A DNA stretch of 64,000 nt, taken from assembly GCA_947168815.1 (NCBI GenBank), contig CAMVNG010000002.1, forward strand, positions 62,001 to 126,000, in the 5' to 3' direction. Positions within the stretch are counted from its first letter, which is position 1, and every line of letters starts with the position of its first letter. The stretch comes from an uncultured bacterium (GTDB lineage: Bacteria > Patescibacteriota > Gracilibacteria > Absconditabacterales > Absconditicoccaceae). Below are positions 32,649 through 41,970 of this stretch, piece after piece. The notes beneath the pieces were generated by a model, which was not told the origin of the DNA, did not search any database, and saw only the letters and a program-made list of their open reading frames with translations. The position numbers and the translations under genes were made by a program.

Positions 32649-33803
32649 ATGCCAGAAAGAGGAAATTCAGCTCCAGAGCCTCGTGAATATGAACAGGAAA
32701 ATAAGGCTGAAAACTTTAAGGAAGTTGAGGTAAAGAAAGTCCTCGATGAAACAGGTGATCAATTAGACAGGCTATTATTGTCTGTATTTAATAATTGAAA
32801 TTCTCCTGAGCTGAAGTGATGGAATGCTAATGCATTAACTAATGCAGCGGAATACTTGTGAAATTTTTATGAAATAAGAAGAGATGCTCTTTGAAAAGAA
32901 AATGTAGTCTTTAGAATGGATAATGTTACTAAATTCTTAGAGACAATTTCTAAAAGATTAGCTGAAAAAGGAGCACCATGATATACGGCGATGTCAAATG
33001 AAAAGCTTTTTTGAGCTGTTATCTTGGCAATTCAAATAGCTTTAGAATCTATTAGTCGCCCAATTCCTCAAATTGGAAATTATGATGTTTGAGTAATTAG
33101 TGGTACGCTGGATGATAATACAAAAAGATGTATAGAAGATTTCCAAAGAGATCATAGATGACTTACTGTGGATGGTAAACCATGAAAGGGAACTATCGAA
33201 GCGATATTAAAGGATTTGAAAAATCCATCTATTGTATCTTCAAAACCAATTGAAAATGCAAGAAAGAGGGATGTGGTTGTACCAAGTGTAAGAGAAATGA
33301 TGGAATCTCCTGTAGAATGGAGTTTTGAGTGATTTACTTCTTGAGAAGCATTAACACCAGAACAAAAGGCTACAATTGATAACCAATTAAGAGCATGGAG
33401 ATCTCCAGTTACTGCAGATATGGTTCAAGACTCATGTAGGTCAACAGGTGTTCCTGTAGAATATCTTCTTGGTTTTATGCAAAATGATAGTAGAGTAGGA
33501 ACTATGTGAAAATGAGCAAGGACTCGTAATCCATGAAATGTTTGAAATACAGATAATTGAGGTACAAGACGTTATGCTACATGGGAGGAATGAGTACAGT
33601 GATGTGCAGAAAATTTACAAATGCGTATTGATTTGTATAGAAAAAAATGTAATTGAAGCGCTCCAACAGCAAAAGAACTCGCAACTTGAAAATCTTCAAG
33701 CGGTAAACGATTCTTTTATAGATACATGAGTGCTCCAGGTGGACCTAGTAGTGTGGCAAGTATGGTTAGTAAATGGGCATCAAGATTGAGAAATAAGAGA
33801 TAA
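32649..33803 (+). CDS. Peptidoglycan-binding protein with transglycosylase-like domain
   Basis: A 384-aa protein without an obvious signal peptide. A PG_binding_1-type segment lies in the middle (FQRDHRGLTVDGKPGKGTIE, about residues 170-189). The C-terminal part contains ARTRNPGNVGNTDNGGTRRY (about 289-308) followed by WEEGVQGCAENL, a pattern seen in lysozyme-like or phage-type transglycosylase domains. Wall binding and possibly wall hydrolysis are inferred. The missing signal suggests export by another route or a role during attack or lysis. Many glycines, including those in the PGN motif, are TGA. Terminator follows. Confidence 0.72.
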
Positions 33804-33812
33804 ACAATATAA

Positions 33813-33852
33813 AAAAATGTGGAAAGTGTTAAAAACTTTCCGCATTTTTTTT
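33813..33852 (+). terminator. Terminator after the peptidoglycan-binding gene
   Basis: AAAATGTGGAAAGT pairs with ACTTTCCGCATTTT (one G-U pair), followed by a T run. Confidence 0.82.
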
Positions 33853-33890
33853 ATTATTTTTTTGTAGGATATTTTAAATATTTATTGTTA

Positions 33891-33925
33891 AAAAAATGAG
33901 GATTGTGAAATCAACAATCCTCATA
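33891..33925 (-). terminator. Terminator directly after the TldD-like gene
   Basis: On the minus strand ATGAGGATTGT pairs perfectly with ACAATCCTCAT, followed by T7. It starts six bases after the TGA that ends the TldD-like frame and lies inside the 19-codon extension created by reading that TGA as Gly. Confidence 0.88.
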
Positions 33926-33930
33926 TTTAT

Positions 33931-35604
33931 TCAGTATTCAAAGCTCGTTTTTTTTGTTCTGAGCTTTTCGGGCAGATACTTGTCTCTTTTAGAACTATAG
34001 GTATGTAAAGGTTCAGGTAATGGGTTTGGCGCCCAATTAATTCCATAAACACTTACCGCAGGGGCGAATTCCTCAGTTGGAACCCAACCACTTTCAGCTC
34101 CACAATATCCATTAGTTCTTCCATAATGATTACTCACTTCAATAATAGAACTAAGAAAATCAGTAAGGTTTGCAGACAATGTTCCACCGTGGAAATAACT
34201 CTTATTCCCGTTTTTATTGACTTTGATAAGGTAATCAACGGTGAGTTCAAAGGTTCCAGTCTCGATGTTTACTTCTCCAGCGTGAGATTCCACAATATAG
34301 TAGTACCCAAACTTTTCAAGAAGCTGTTTCTTTAGGTCGTCTAGACTGTGAGTGCTAGTACTATAAACCTTTAGGTTTGAAACACGAGGTTCTGGTTTTT
34401 TGGGACGAGGAATGATTTTCTCAAAGACATCACTATTTTCATCTTGTTCTTTAACAAAGCTTCCTGCAAGTGAATGTCCGTTATTCTCTTTGTGAAGACG
34501 TGCTGAAGAGTTCTTATCAAGAAGATAATTTTCAACAACTCCATTTTTGAGAAGACAGACGTCTTTTGCCGGGGTGCCTTGCATATCATACTCATAATGA
34601 GCAACCATAGTTTTATCTCTTGGACAGTCCCAAATCTCGAGATTCTTTAGAGCTTTCATAAAGCCATTCTTTGCTATATTTTTTCCGAGTTTGCCTTTGA
34701 ATATGGTCGAAGTTTCATTGGCAATGTAATAACCGGAAAGCATATGGCCAGCAAGGGCTTCATGACATAAGGTTGCCATGGCAGAAGGCATAAATAGATA
34801 CGGATAGATTCCACTTTCTAGTTGGCTCCGATTCGTACTATATAAAGCCTTCTGTAATTCATTTCGAATATCTTTAAAATAATTTTTTAAGATACCGAAA
34901 TTTAATGCCATTTGGCTACAGGAGACATCATACTCACGTTTTTTTGAGTTGAATAGATATCCATGAGCTCTTCCTTCAACAAAATCTTGATGCTGAATTA
35001 TTCTATTTTTTGAAGAATCAACAACAATCCAGACTTTGCGTTTGGAATATAGACATCCTGAAACACTATCAACATGAGGCACTAGAAAGAAATCTTGGAG
35101 AAGCTCAGAGAATTCAGTCTGAATTTCTTTTGAAGGATATTCGATTTCAGCTAGCTGAAACGCGGAATCATCCATATAAATAGGCGGAGTCTTCTCTTCT
35201 ACATAATACTTATTACATTTGGTTTTAGAAGTATAAAACTTATCGAATAGAGCATCAATAATGTTAGTAACTTCGCACCATAATACGGATAATATTCCTT
35301 CATAGGATTTCAGGTAGAGGTCTTGAAATACATCAACATGACGAAAAATTTTTGTCTTTTTTTCGATACATACTGTTATGAGTATTTCGGGAGTATCAAT
35401 CTCTCTATCAATGACACGTGCAATCCCATTTAAGTAAGATACTTCATAAGAAATATTACTTAAGAATGAGATACGAATATCACTGATTGAGTGAGCAACT
35501 TTTTCTCCAAAGGGATCTTCCCTTTTGAGTTTTAGGTTCATTGTCCTTTGAACTATGAGTTCAAGGGCTTGAACTAGAGGGAGATAGTTGAATGTTTTTT
35601 TCAT
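33931..35604 (-). CDS. tldD: TldD/PmbA-like metalloprotease, written without TGA glycine codons
   Basis: TldD-type proteases are zinc-dependent and act with a TldE partner in proteolysis of small or unfolded peptides. The 557-aa product has CHEALAGHMLSG (about residues 280-291) at the position of the family HExxxH helix, then EYDMQGTPAKDVCLLKNGVV (about 321-340) and AGEVNIETGTFELTVDYLI (about 428-446), matching the TldD C-terminal half. The metal motif has one more residue than the usual HExxxH. All 28 glycines are GGN and none is TGA. The frame ends at TGA 33931-33933, directly before a terminator; as Gly it would add 19 residues to TAA at 33874. No TldE partner is nearby. ATG at 35604 is preferred over the TTG used in the track. 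Likely acquired from a standard-code donor. Confidence 0.88.
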   Translation of the reverse strand: MKKTFNYLPLVQALELIVQRTMNLKLKREDPFGEKVAHSISDIRISFLSNISYEVSYLNGIARVIDREIDTPEILITVCIEKKTKIFRHVDVFQDLYLKSYEGILSVLWCEVTNIIDALFDKFYTSKTKCNKYYVEEKTPPIYMDDSAFQLAEIEYPSKEIQTEFSELLQDFFLVPHVDSVSGCLYSKRKVWIVVDSSKNRIIQHQDFVEGRAHGYLFNSKKREYDVSCSQMALNFGILKNYFKDIRNELQKALYSTNRSQLESGIYPYLFMPSAMATLCHEALAGHMLSGYYIANETSTIFKGKLGKNIAKNGFMKALKNLEIWDCPRDKTMVAHYEYDMQGTPAKDVCLLKNGVVENYLLDKNSSARLHKENNGHSLAGSFVKEQDENSDVFEKIIPRPKKPEPRVSNLKVYSTSTHSLDDLKKQLLEKFGYYYIVESHAGEVNIETGTFELTVDYLIKVNKNGNKSYFHGGTLSANLTDFLSSIIEVSNHYGRTNGYCGAESGWVPTEEFAPAVSVYGINWAPNPLPEPLHTYSSKRDKYLPEKLRTKKTSFEY

Positions 35605-35651
35605 AAGCAATATTTTTTGTTGTTATTGTTTTTCTATTTATATTCGATTGT

Positions 35652-35680
35652 ATATTACACAAATAAGATGTTTAATTCAA
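35652..35680 (-). promoter_or_regulatory. Promoter for the TldD-like gene
   Basis: On the minus strand TTGAAT and TAATAT are separated by 17 bases, leaving a leader of about 40 bases. Confidence 0.5.
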
Positions 35681-35681
35681 C

Positions 35682-35713
35682 AAAAAAAGTCCTTACCAAT
35701 AAGTAAAGGACTT
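35682..35713 (-). terminator. Terminator downstream of the tRNA-like gene
   Basis: On the minus strand AAGTCCTTTAC pairs with GTAAGGACTT (one bulged base), followed by T7. It starts 11 bases after the tRNA 3' end. Confidence 0.82.
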
Positions 35714-35723
35714 AATAATATTG

Positions 35724-35897
35724 CGTTCGTGATGAGACTTGAACTCATGACCTTCGCATTTAGACAAACCGACGCTTACAATAGCTAGCATTGACTGCAT
35801 TGAGATTTTTGGCCTATCTCTGTGCAGTTGGTAATACGTCATAGGGCTTGTTTTTGGTCCTAAGGGTGCGAAACTCTACCAACTGAGCTACACGAAC
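35724..35897 (-). tRNA. tRNA-like gene with about 101 extra bases in the anticodon loop
   Basis: Read on the minus strand, all cloverleaf parts are present: acceptor stem GTTCGTG / CACGAAC (7 bp), U8-A9, D arm GCTC-AGTTGGTA-GAGT, anticodon stem TCGCA / TGCGA, variable loop AGGTC, T arm ATGAG-TTCAAGT-CTCAT and discriminator G; CCA is not encoded. Instead of a 7-base anticodon loop there are 108 bases. Without the extra bases the tRNA would be a standard 73 nt. The insertion folds on itself (ACAAGCC / GGTTTGT outermost, then GACG / CGTC, TTAC / GTAA, ACTGCA / TGCAGT, GAGAT / ATCTC). The amino acid identity cannot be assigned, because the splice sites, if any, are unclear. A strong promoter and a terminator flank the gene, so it is probably expressed. 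Confidence 0.75.
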
Positions 35898-35909
35898 AAC
35901 GCAAGCAAT

Positions 35910-35938
35910 ATGATATTAAAAATAGAAGGAAAAGTCAA
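35910..35938 (-). promoter_or_regulatory. Strong promoter of the tRNA-like gene
   Basis: On the minus strand TTGACT and TATCAT are separated by exactly 17 bases. The predicted start is 5-6 bases before the mature tRNA 5' end. Confidence 0.75.
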
Positions 35939-36055
35939 GCTTATTTAACTTGCTAAAACCTAAGGAGAGAAAAACACGTCTTTTCCGCTTGAAAATATGT
36001 AATGAAAAGTTAAAGTAAAAACGAACCAAATTTTATTATTAAATAAAAATTTAGT

Positions 36056-37087
36056 ATGAAATTAGATGGAAAAAGCATCCAGGCTGCAATTGCGCATCTT
36101 GTAGAAGAATATAGACTTGATCCATATCAAGTGCTTGATATTATGAGATCATGAATAAAATCAGGATTTAAAAAAGATTATCCGGAATATAGAAAATCAG
36201 ATATTGCTGTAAATATTGAAGATGATTGATCTATTAAAGTATATAAAGTGCTAACAGTTGTTGAAGAATTAGAAGATGAAGAGACTCAAATCCTTCTTGC
36301 TGATGCTAAAAAAGAGAGAAAAGATATAGAAATTGGAGAACCTCTCTTAACAGATGTTACTCCTGAGAATATGGAACTTTCAAGAATCGCAGCACAAGCA
36401 GCTGCTCAAACTATTAAGCAAGGTATCAAAAATATAGAAAGAGAAAGATTCTACGATAAATTCCAAGATAAAGAGGGACAACTTTTAAAAGCAAAAGTTA
36501 TTAAAGTTCATACTGATAGTGTAATTCTTGATATTGATGGAACTACTGTAGTTTTAGCTCCTGAAAGTCAGATTCCTAATAGACCATATGAGGTTGGAGA
36601 AGAAGTGTTTGTATTCCTTAAAAAAATTAGTAAAGAAGCTTGAAGTATTGTTCTAGATATTACACAAACATCTCCTGAATATGTTGTTGCTATCCTTGAA
36701 AAACTTGTACCTGAATTTGAAGAAGGTGTTGTTCGTATAGATAAAATATGAAGAATAGCTTGAAAGAAAACAAAGATCATTGTTTCAAGTACAGATGAAT
36801 CTATAGATCCAGTATGAGTTTTTGTTGGACACAAATGAGATAGAATTAATACAGTTCTTTCTCTATTGGATGGTGAAAAAGTTGATTTTGTTGAAAATAT
36901 AGATGATCCAAAAGAATTGATAACAAGACTTTTAAAGCCAGCACAAATTAACTCTATAGATATTAAGGACGGAAATAAAGCTGTTGTTAAGGTTGATGAA
37001 AGTCAAAAGCCTTTGGCTATAGGTAAAGCTGCAAGTAACATAAAATTAGCTACTCAGCTTAGCTGATATTCAATTGAAGTAATCTAA
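36056..37087 (+). CDS. nusA: Transcription factor NusA
   Basis: Binds RNA polymerase and nascent RNA to modulate pausing, termination and antitermination. The 343-aa product has the N-terminal polymerase-binding domain (about 1-115, including IAAQAAAQTIKQGIKNIERE), an S1-like domain (about 130-195, GQLLKAKVIKVHTDSVILDI) and two KH domains (about 200-343) with VGVFVGHKGDRINTV (about 244-258) and the second GxxxxxIK-type loop near AIGKAASNIKLA. There is no C-terminal acidic repeat region, as in most non-proteobacterial NusA. The ORF track shows three fragments. Confidence 0.94.
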
Positions 37088-37109
37088 TAATAAAATTAAT
37101 TTATAAAAA

Positions 37110-37140
37110 TTTCCCCGCCACAAAAAGCGGGGCTTTTCTT
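37110..37140 (+). terminator. Terminator after nusA
   Basis: CCCCGC / GCGGGG stem (unusually GC-rich for this window), followed by CTTTTCTT. Confidence 0.85.
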
Positions 37141-37178
37141 GCCTGAAATTCTAGTTTTATTTTGTATTGGCGGCATTG

Positions 37179-37913
37179 ATGCTTAATGTTCACTCAATTG
37201 AAACATTTGCAACGCAAGATGGTCCATGAATAAGGCTTGTTATTTTTCTTCAAGGTTGTATGTTTAGATGTAAATATTGTCATAATCCAGATACAATACC
37301 TGTTGAAAATGAAAGAGTAATGCATCGATCAGAAGATGATGTCCTTTTGAGGATGAGAAAAGAAATTGAATATTTTTGAAAAGATTGATGAGTAACATTT
37401 TCTTGATGAGAACCGTTATTGCAAGCGTCAGCACTTCTTCCAATTGTTAAAAAATTAAAGGAAGAAGGTTTTCATGTATGTATAGATACTAATTGATATG
37501 TACAAACAAAAGAAGCTAGAGAAGTATTAAAATTAGCCAATCTTATACTTCCGGACATTAAACATATTGATCCAATCAAACATCAAGAATTAGTTGGGCA
37601 ATCTAATGAGAACACATTAAAGACGTTAGATTATTTAGATGAAATTAAAAAACCATATTGGATAAGATATGTTCTAGTTCCATGATATACAGATGATGAA
37701 AAAGATTTAAGAAAACTTTGAGAATATTTACAGACAAGAACATCAGCAGAAAGATTAGAAATTTTACCATATCATAATTTGTGAGTTTCTAAACGAGAAA
37801 AATTAAAATTAAATTATCCTTTAAAGTGAGTTCGTGCAGCTAATTCAGAAGATCTAAAAAGGGCGAAAGGTTTATTGAATGAATATTCTGAGATTATTTA
37901 CACAAGAGGATAA
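37179..37913 (+). CDS. pflA: Pyruvate formate-lyase activating enzyme (radical SAM)
   Basis: Installs the glycyl radical in pyruvate formate-lyase. The 244-aa protein has the radical-SAM cluster motif [12 protein letters not shown] (about residues 29-40), a GGEPLLQ-type motif (about 79-85, both glycines TGA), DTNGYV (about 106-111) and DIKH (about 128-131). Its size is that of PflA rather than of larger glycyl-radical activases. The substrate enzyme is not in the window. With ackA it implies pyruvate to formate plus acetyl-CoA and then acetate. The start ATG at 37179 has no clear Shine-Dalgarno box. Confidence 0.9.
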
Positions 37914-38011
37914 ATTGTATATATAAGCCTATGAAAACACATATTGACATTCTATAACTATTAATTATTATTATATTGTAAATAATCTATTTGTATCAGT
38001 TAGTAAATTCT

Positions 38012-39085
38012 ATGGAAAAAGAGGATTTGTTGTGAGAAAAACCTGACTCGAAAAGTTGTATAAAAGAGGAGTCTCAGAAAAAATGAAAAGAATTATTTGA
38101 AAATTTGAGTCATTGTGAAGAAGTTGTTTCTAGTGAATTATCATATAATAACTTTTGAAAACTTTGATATCGAAGTGATGCAACTTTTGTTGTTCATGAA
38201 AATTTAATACATGTTGATGAAGAGTGAAATAGATACATAGTTTTAGACTGAAATAGATATTATCAGGATCTTTCTCACGATAGAGGTTATTTTATTTTAG
38301 AAGACGAGTATGGTCTTCCACATTTTTATATTTGAGAATTGGATAGTGATTGAGCGCCTTTTTGAAATGCTTTAGTTTTGAGGTGTGATTGATGAATTTT
38401 TAGAGGAGAGCGAGGTAAAAAAGGAAAACTTGTAACTGAAAATTGGACGTATAATTGAAATTTCCATGAGGGAAAGCCGATTGATAAATATACCCATCCA
38501 TCTTTTTTAAGAAAGTGAGAATACTTAAGGAATGATTGATCTCAGGAAACTTATGTAGCTTATCCTGAGTCTTTATCAATGGTCAGCTTTATAAATGCAA
38601 AAGATACGAAAAAGGAAGAGGATTGGTCTAGGAAAAGAGAAAGTGTTGTAAGTATTGAAACTATTTCAGCAAATTGACAAAAAAATTTCGCATTACATTC
38701 ACGACAAAGAGAAGTTAAGTATACAGAAGATGAAAATTACTTTCTTTTTGAAGCTTCTCCAGAAGTGGTAGTAAAACTTCCTAAATATCAAGAAAAAGAT
38801 ATAGATACTTTTAGATATACACCTAAAGAAATTAGTGAAGGACATTGAAAATCTTCCGCTTTAAGAAAATGTAGAGATAGAGCAAGATACTTTTCGCATT
38901 TAGTAAATGCAATAGGTTCTTTTATAAGTGAGCATGAATCGGCAAGTTTTTCAGCATCTTGAGATGATTTGAAAGTTAAGTATCCAGAAAAATATTGGAA
39001 AATTACATTAGTAAAAGATATCCCCTGAAAAATAGATATTCCTGCAAAAGATTTTGCTAATCGGTTAAATGTTTATTATTCCTAG
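38012..39085 (+). CDS. Unknown 357-aa protein with MORN-like Gly-rich segment
   Basis: Not recognised as a family. It is rich in Tyr, Asp, Glu and Gly, with more than 20 TGA codons. The middle part (about residues 110-175) has MORN-like spacing of G-x-x-x-G and aromatic residues, such as GGIFRGERGKKG and YNGNFHEGKP. No signal peptide or membrane helix is evident. MORN-like strands bind membranes or proteins in other systems; here this is only a suggestion. A similar stretch occurs near the end of the protein at 54885. Confidence 0.6.
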
Positions 39086-39111
39086 TTGAAATTAATTTAT
39101 ATAGAGAAATA

Positions 39112-40215
39112 CTAATCAACGTTTTCTCGCCATTTTTTGAAAACTTGTTTTTTATTATCAATGTTAACAACTTCTCAAATTTGAGGAGTTAATAAATTGA
39201 AGTGGTATTCTTCAGCTTCTTTTGATAAAATCTCTAGAGGTTCTTTCCGTAGATGTGTAGAAAGTGCATATTTTCCATTATGAGCAGGTATAACTCTTTT
39301 TGCTCAGAGTTCTTTTATTGTTTGTGGTAATTGTTGTGGAAGTGTGTGAATATATTTCCAACTCTTACTGTATTGTCAATTTTCGACAATAGCAATATCT
39401 ATATCCCATTTTTTTCATATTTCTCTATAGAAGGTGTCATAACCTCAATCACCTGCAAGGTATATAGTACTAGAAGGACTTTCAATCATAAATGAACATC
39501 GAAGAGTGTTATTTGGTCGCAATAAACGTCATGAAAAGTGACGAGCAGGTAGAACGGTTAGTTTGAGTTTTCATTCTTTAAACTCTTGTTCCCAATCTAA
39601 TTCAATGATATCTTCATTTTTGAATCACCATCTTTCAAAATGAGCTCATATTCAAAGTCAGCAAACAACTTTCCCTATTTTTCATCTTAATTCTTTTACT
39701 GTGAAATAATCGAGATGATCATAGTGATCGTGAGTTATGAGAAGATAATCAATATGTGGCATATCTTTTGGTTTATAGGTATCTGCTCATGGAAACGCTT
39801 TGTTAACAAAAGGTATTGGTGATCATGTGACTAATGTAGGATCAACAAGAAAGGTTTTTCAGTCAAGTTGCATAAAAAATGCTGAATGTCAGAGCCAAAT
39901 AATAGCATTAATATTTTTTTCTAATTTATGAAGATCTGTTTGAATATGAGGAATAATAGGAGGACGTACACCTTCTTTTGCTTTTTTAATGAGATTTAAT
40001 CATGAATTCCAACGAGGAGAAATCTTGGAATATGTCATTAAAGGTGTTTTAGAAAGATTCTTGAATTGAAAATACTTATAATGAGGTGATTGTTTTATTC
40101 TTTTTAATCTTTCTCAAGAAGGTCTTTTTCAAAAAAGTGGATGTTGTAAATAGAGGAGTATAAATATTAAAACACCTCCAATAATTGCAAATATCGAATA
40201 CCGTAATCAATTCAT
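39112..40215 (-). CDS. MBL-fold hydrolase, NAPE-PLD/UlaG-like, membrane-anchored
   Basis: The 367-aa protein starts with one hydrophobic anchor (about residues 3-20). The metallo-beta-lactamase fold begins at INAIIWLGHSAFFMQLDGK (about 110-128), has the metal motif THDHYDHLD (about 171-179, HxHxDH), a further His in LPARHFSG (about 227-234) and AGDGGYD (about 260-266), and a late PAHNGKY (about 311-317). The arrangement matches the NAPE-PLD-like branch of MBL hydrolases, which cleave phosphodiester bonds in lipids. The substrate is not known. Located convergent to the MORN-like gene and divergent from rny. Confidence 0.85.
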
Positions 40216-40390
40216 AATAACAAAAAAATTTAAACTAGAGGAAATATAGGAAAAAGAAACAATTTTACAAGGCAAAGCGGATTTTGGAACTAATTTTTAT
40301 TTGCATTTGTTATGCAGAATTTTATACTCTTTTTTATAGTGAAAATTTCGCTCAAATATATGAGCCTTTTATGATATAATATATAGACAT

Positions 40391-41896
40391 ATGCCAACGT
40401 TATGAATAATTGTAACAGCTGCAGTATCCCTAGCATTAGGTTGAGCAGCTTGATTCTATGGATATAAAAAAACCTTAAATGAGAAGCAAATCCGTTTTAA
40501 AAAGAAGATGGAGAAAGCTAAAGAATTAGAAGATGAAATATTAGATGAAGCAAAAGCAAAAGCAGAGAAAATATTGGAACAAGCAGAAATTAAGGCACAA
40601 AAAATTGAAGATCAGAGACTAGCAAAGATGGAAGAAATCCAAAATAGACTTCTCATAAGAGAAGAAAAAATGGATCAAAAGTTAGAAAAATTAGAAGAAG
40701 AAAAAGGAAAAGTATTAGATAAACAAAGAGAAGTTGACGAGATTATAGAAGAACAAAATAAGAAATTATCAGAAATTGCTCAGATTTCTACAGAAGATGC
40801 AAAAGCTCAAATTTTCGAAAGAGTTGAGAAGGATAACCAAGAAGAAATAGTTAGATTTATAGAAAAATTTAAGACAATTAAGACAGAAGAAGCTCAAAAA
40901 GAAGCTGCACAAATTCTTGCACAAGCAATGCCTAAATTGGCGGCTGATACTGTTAGTGAGTTTACTTCAAAGATGATTGATCTTCCAAGTGAAGAATTTA
41001 AATGAAAATTAATTGGTCGTGAATGAAGAAATATTTCTTTATTTGAAAAATTAACAGGAGTCGAATTATTAATAGATGATACTCCATTATCAGTAAGAAT
41101 ATCATCATTTGATAGTGAAAAAAGATTTGTAGCTGCAAAAGCACTAGAAATTTTAATTAAAGATTGAAGAATAAATCCATTCTATATCGAAAAAGTTTAT
41201 AATCAAGTAGTTTCTGAATTAGAGACAACATTGATGGAAAAAGGTAAAGAAGCATTAACACTTCTAAATCTTCCTATGATGAATCCTGAAATCGTTAGAA
41301 CAATTGGTCAATTCTATCTTAGATACAGTTATGGTCAAAATTTGTGGATTCATTCATTAGAGGTTGCTAAAATCAGTGAAAATATTGCTGTAGAACTTTG
41401 ATTAGATCCTAATATTGCTAAAAAAGCATGACTTTTGCATGATGTTGGTAAGGTAATTGCAGCAGCATGAGAATCTCATACAAAGGTTTGAGCTGATATG
41501 CTTCGTAAATGGGGTATTGATCCAATTATAGTTAATGCAGCAGAATCTCACCACTATGATGTAGAAATGACAAGTGCTTATTCATGGATTATAGCAGCAG
41601 CAGATGCTATGTCAGCATCAAGACCAGGTGCAAGATTCGATACTAAAGATTTTTTCATTGAAAAGATGTGAGAACTTGAGAAGTTGATTCTAGAAGTTGA
41701 TTGAGTAGAAAAAGTATATATTATGCAAGCTGGTAGAGAAATTATGGTATTTGTAGATCCAAAAGTTATTCCAGATACACAATTAGAAGACCTACTTGTT
41801 GAAATATGAAAGAAGATTGAAGAACAATTAGATTATCCATGAATTATTAGAGTAACAGCATTGAGAGAGACAAAGTTAATACAATATCTTAGATAA
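40391..41896 (+). CDS. rny: Ribonuclease Y
   Basis: Membrane-bound endonuclease that starts mRNA decay. The 501-aa protein has an N-terminal membrane helix (about 3-24, containing TGA glycines), a long charged coiled coil (about 30-195), a KH domain (about 200-260; GREGRNI) and an HD domain with HSLEVAK (about 322-328) and LLHDVGK (about 350-356) as metal site. The domain order and length match RNase Y. The track showed only the coiled coil. Confidence 0.95.
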
Positions 41897-41970
41897 TTAA
41901 AAAGTTGGAAGAAGATAAGGAATCGTTCATATATTATCCTTTACCTTCTTTCTTCTTATTTATATTAAAT

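Noticed and set aside
35755-35866. Group I intron in the tRNA-like gene
   Set aside because: The insertion is only about 100 nt and I could not find the usual core pairing elements or a clear U-G splice pair, so I left the insertion type open.
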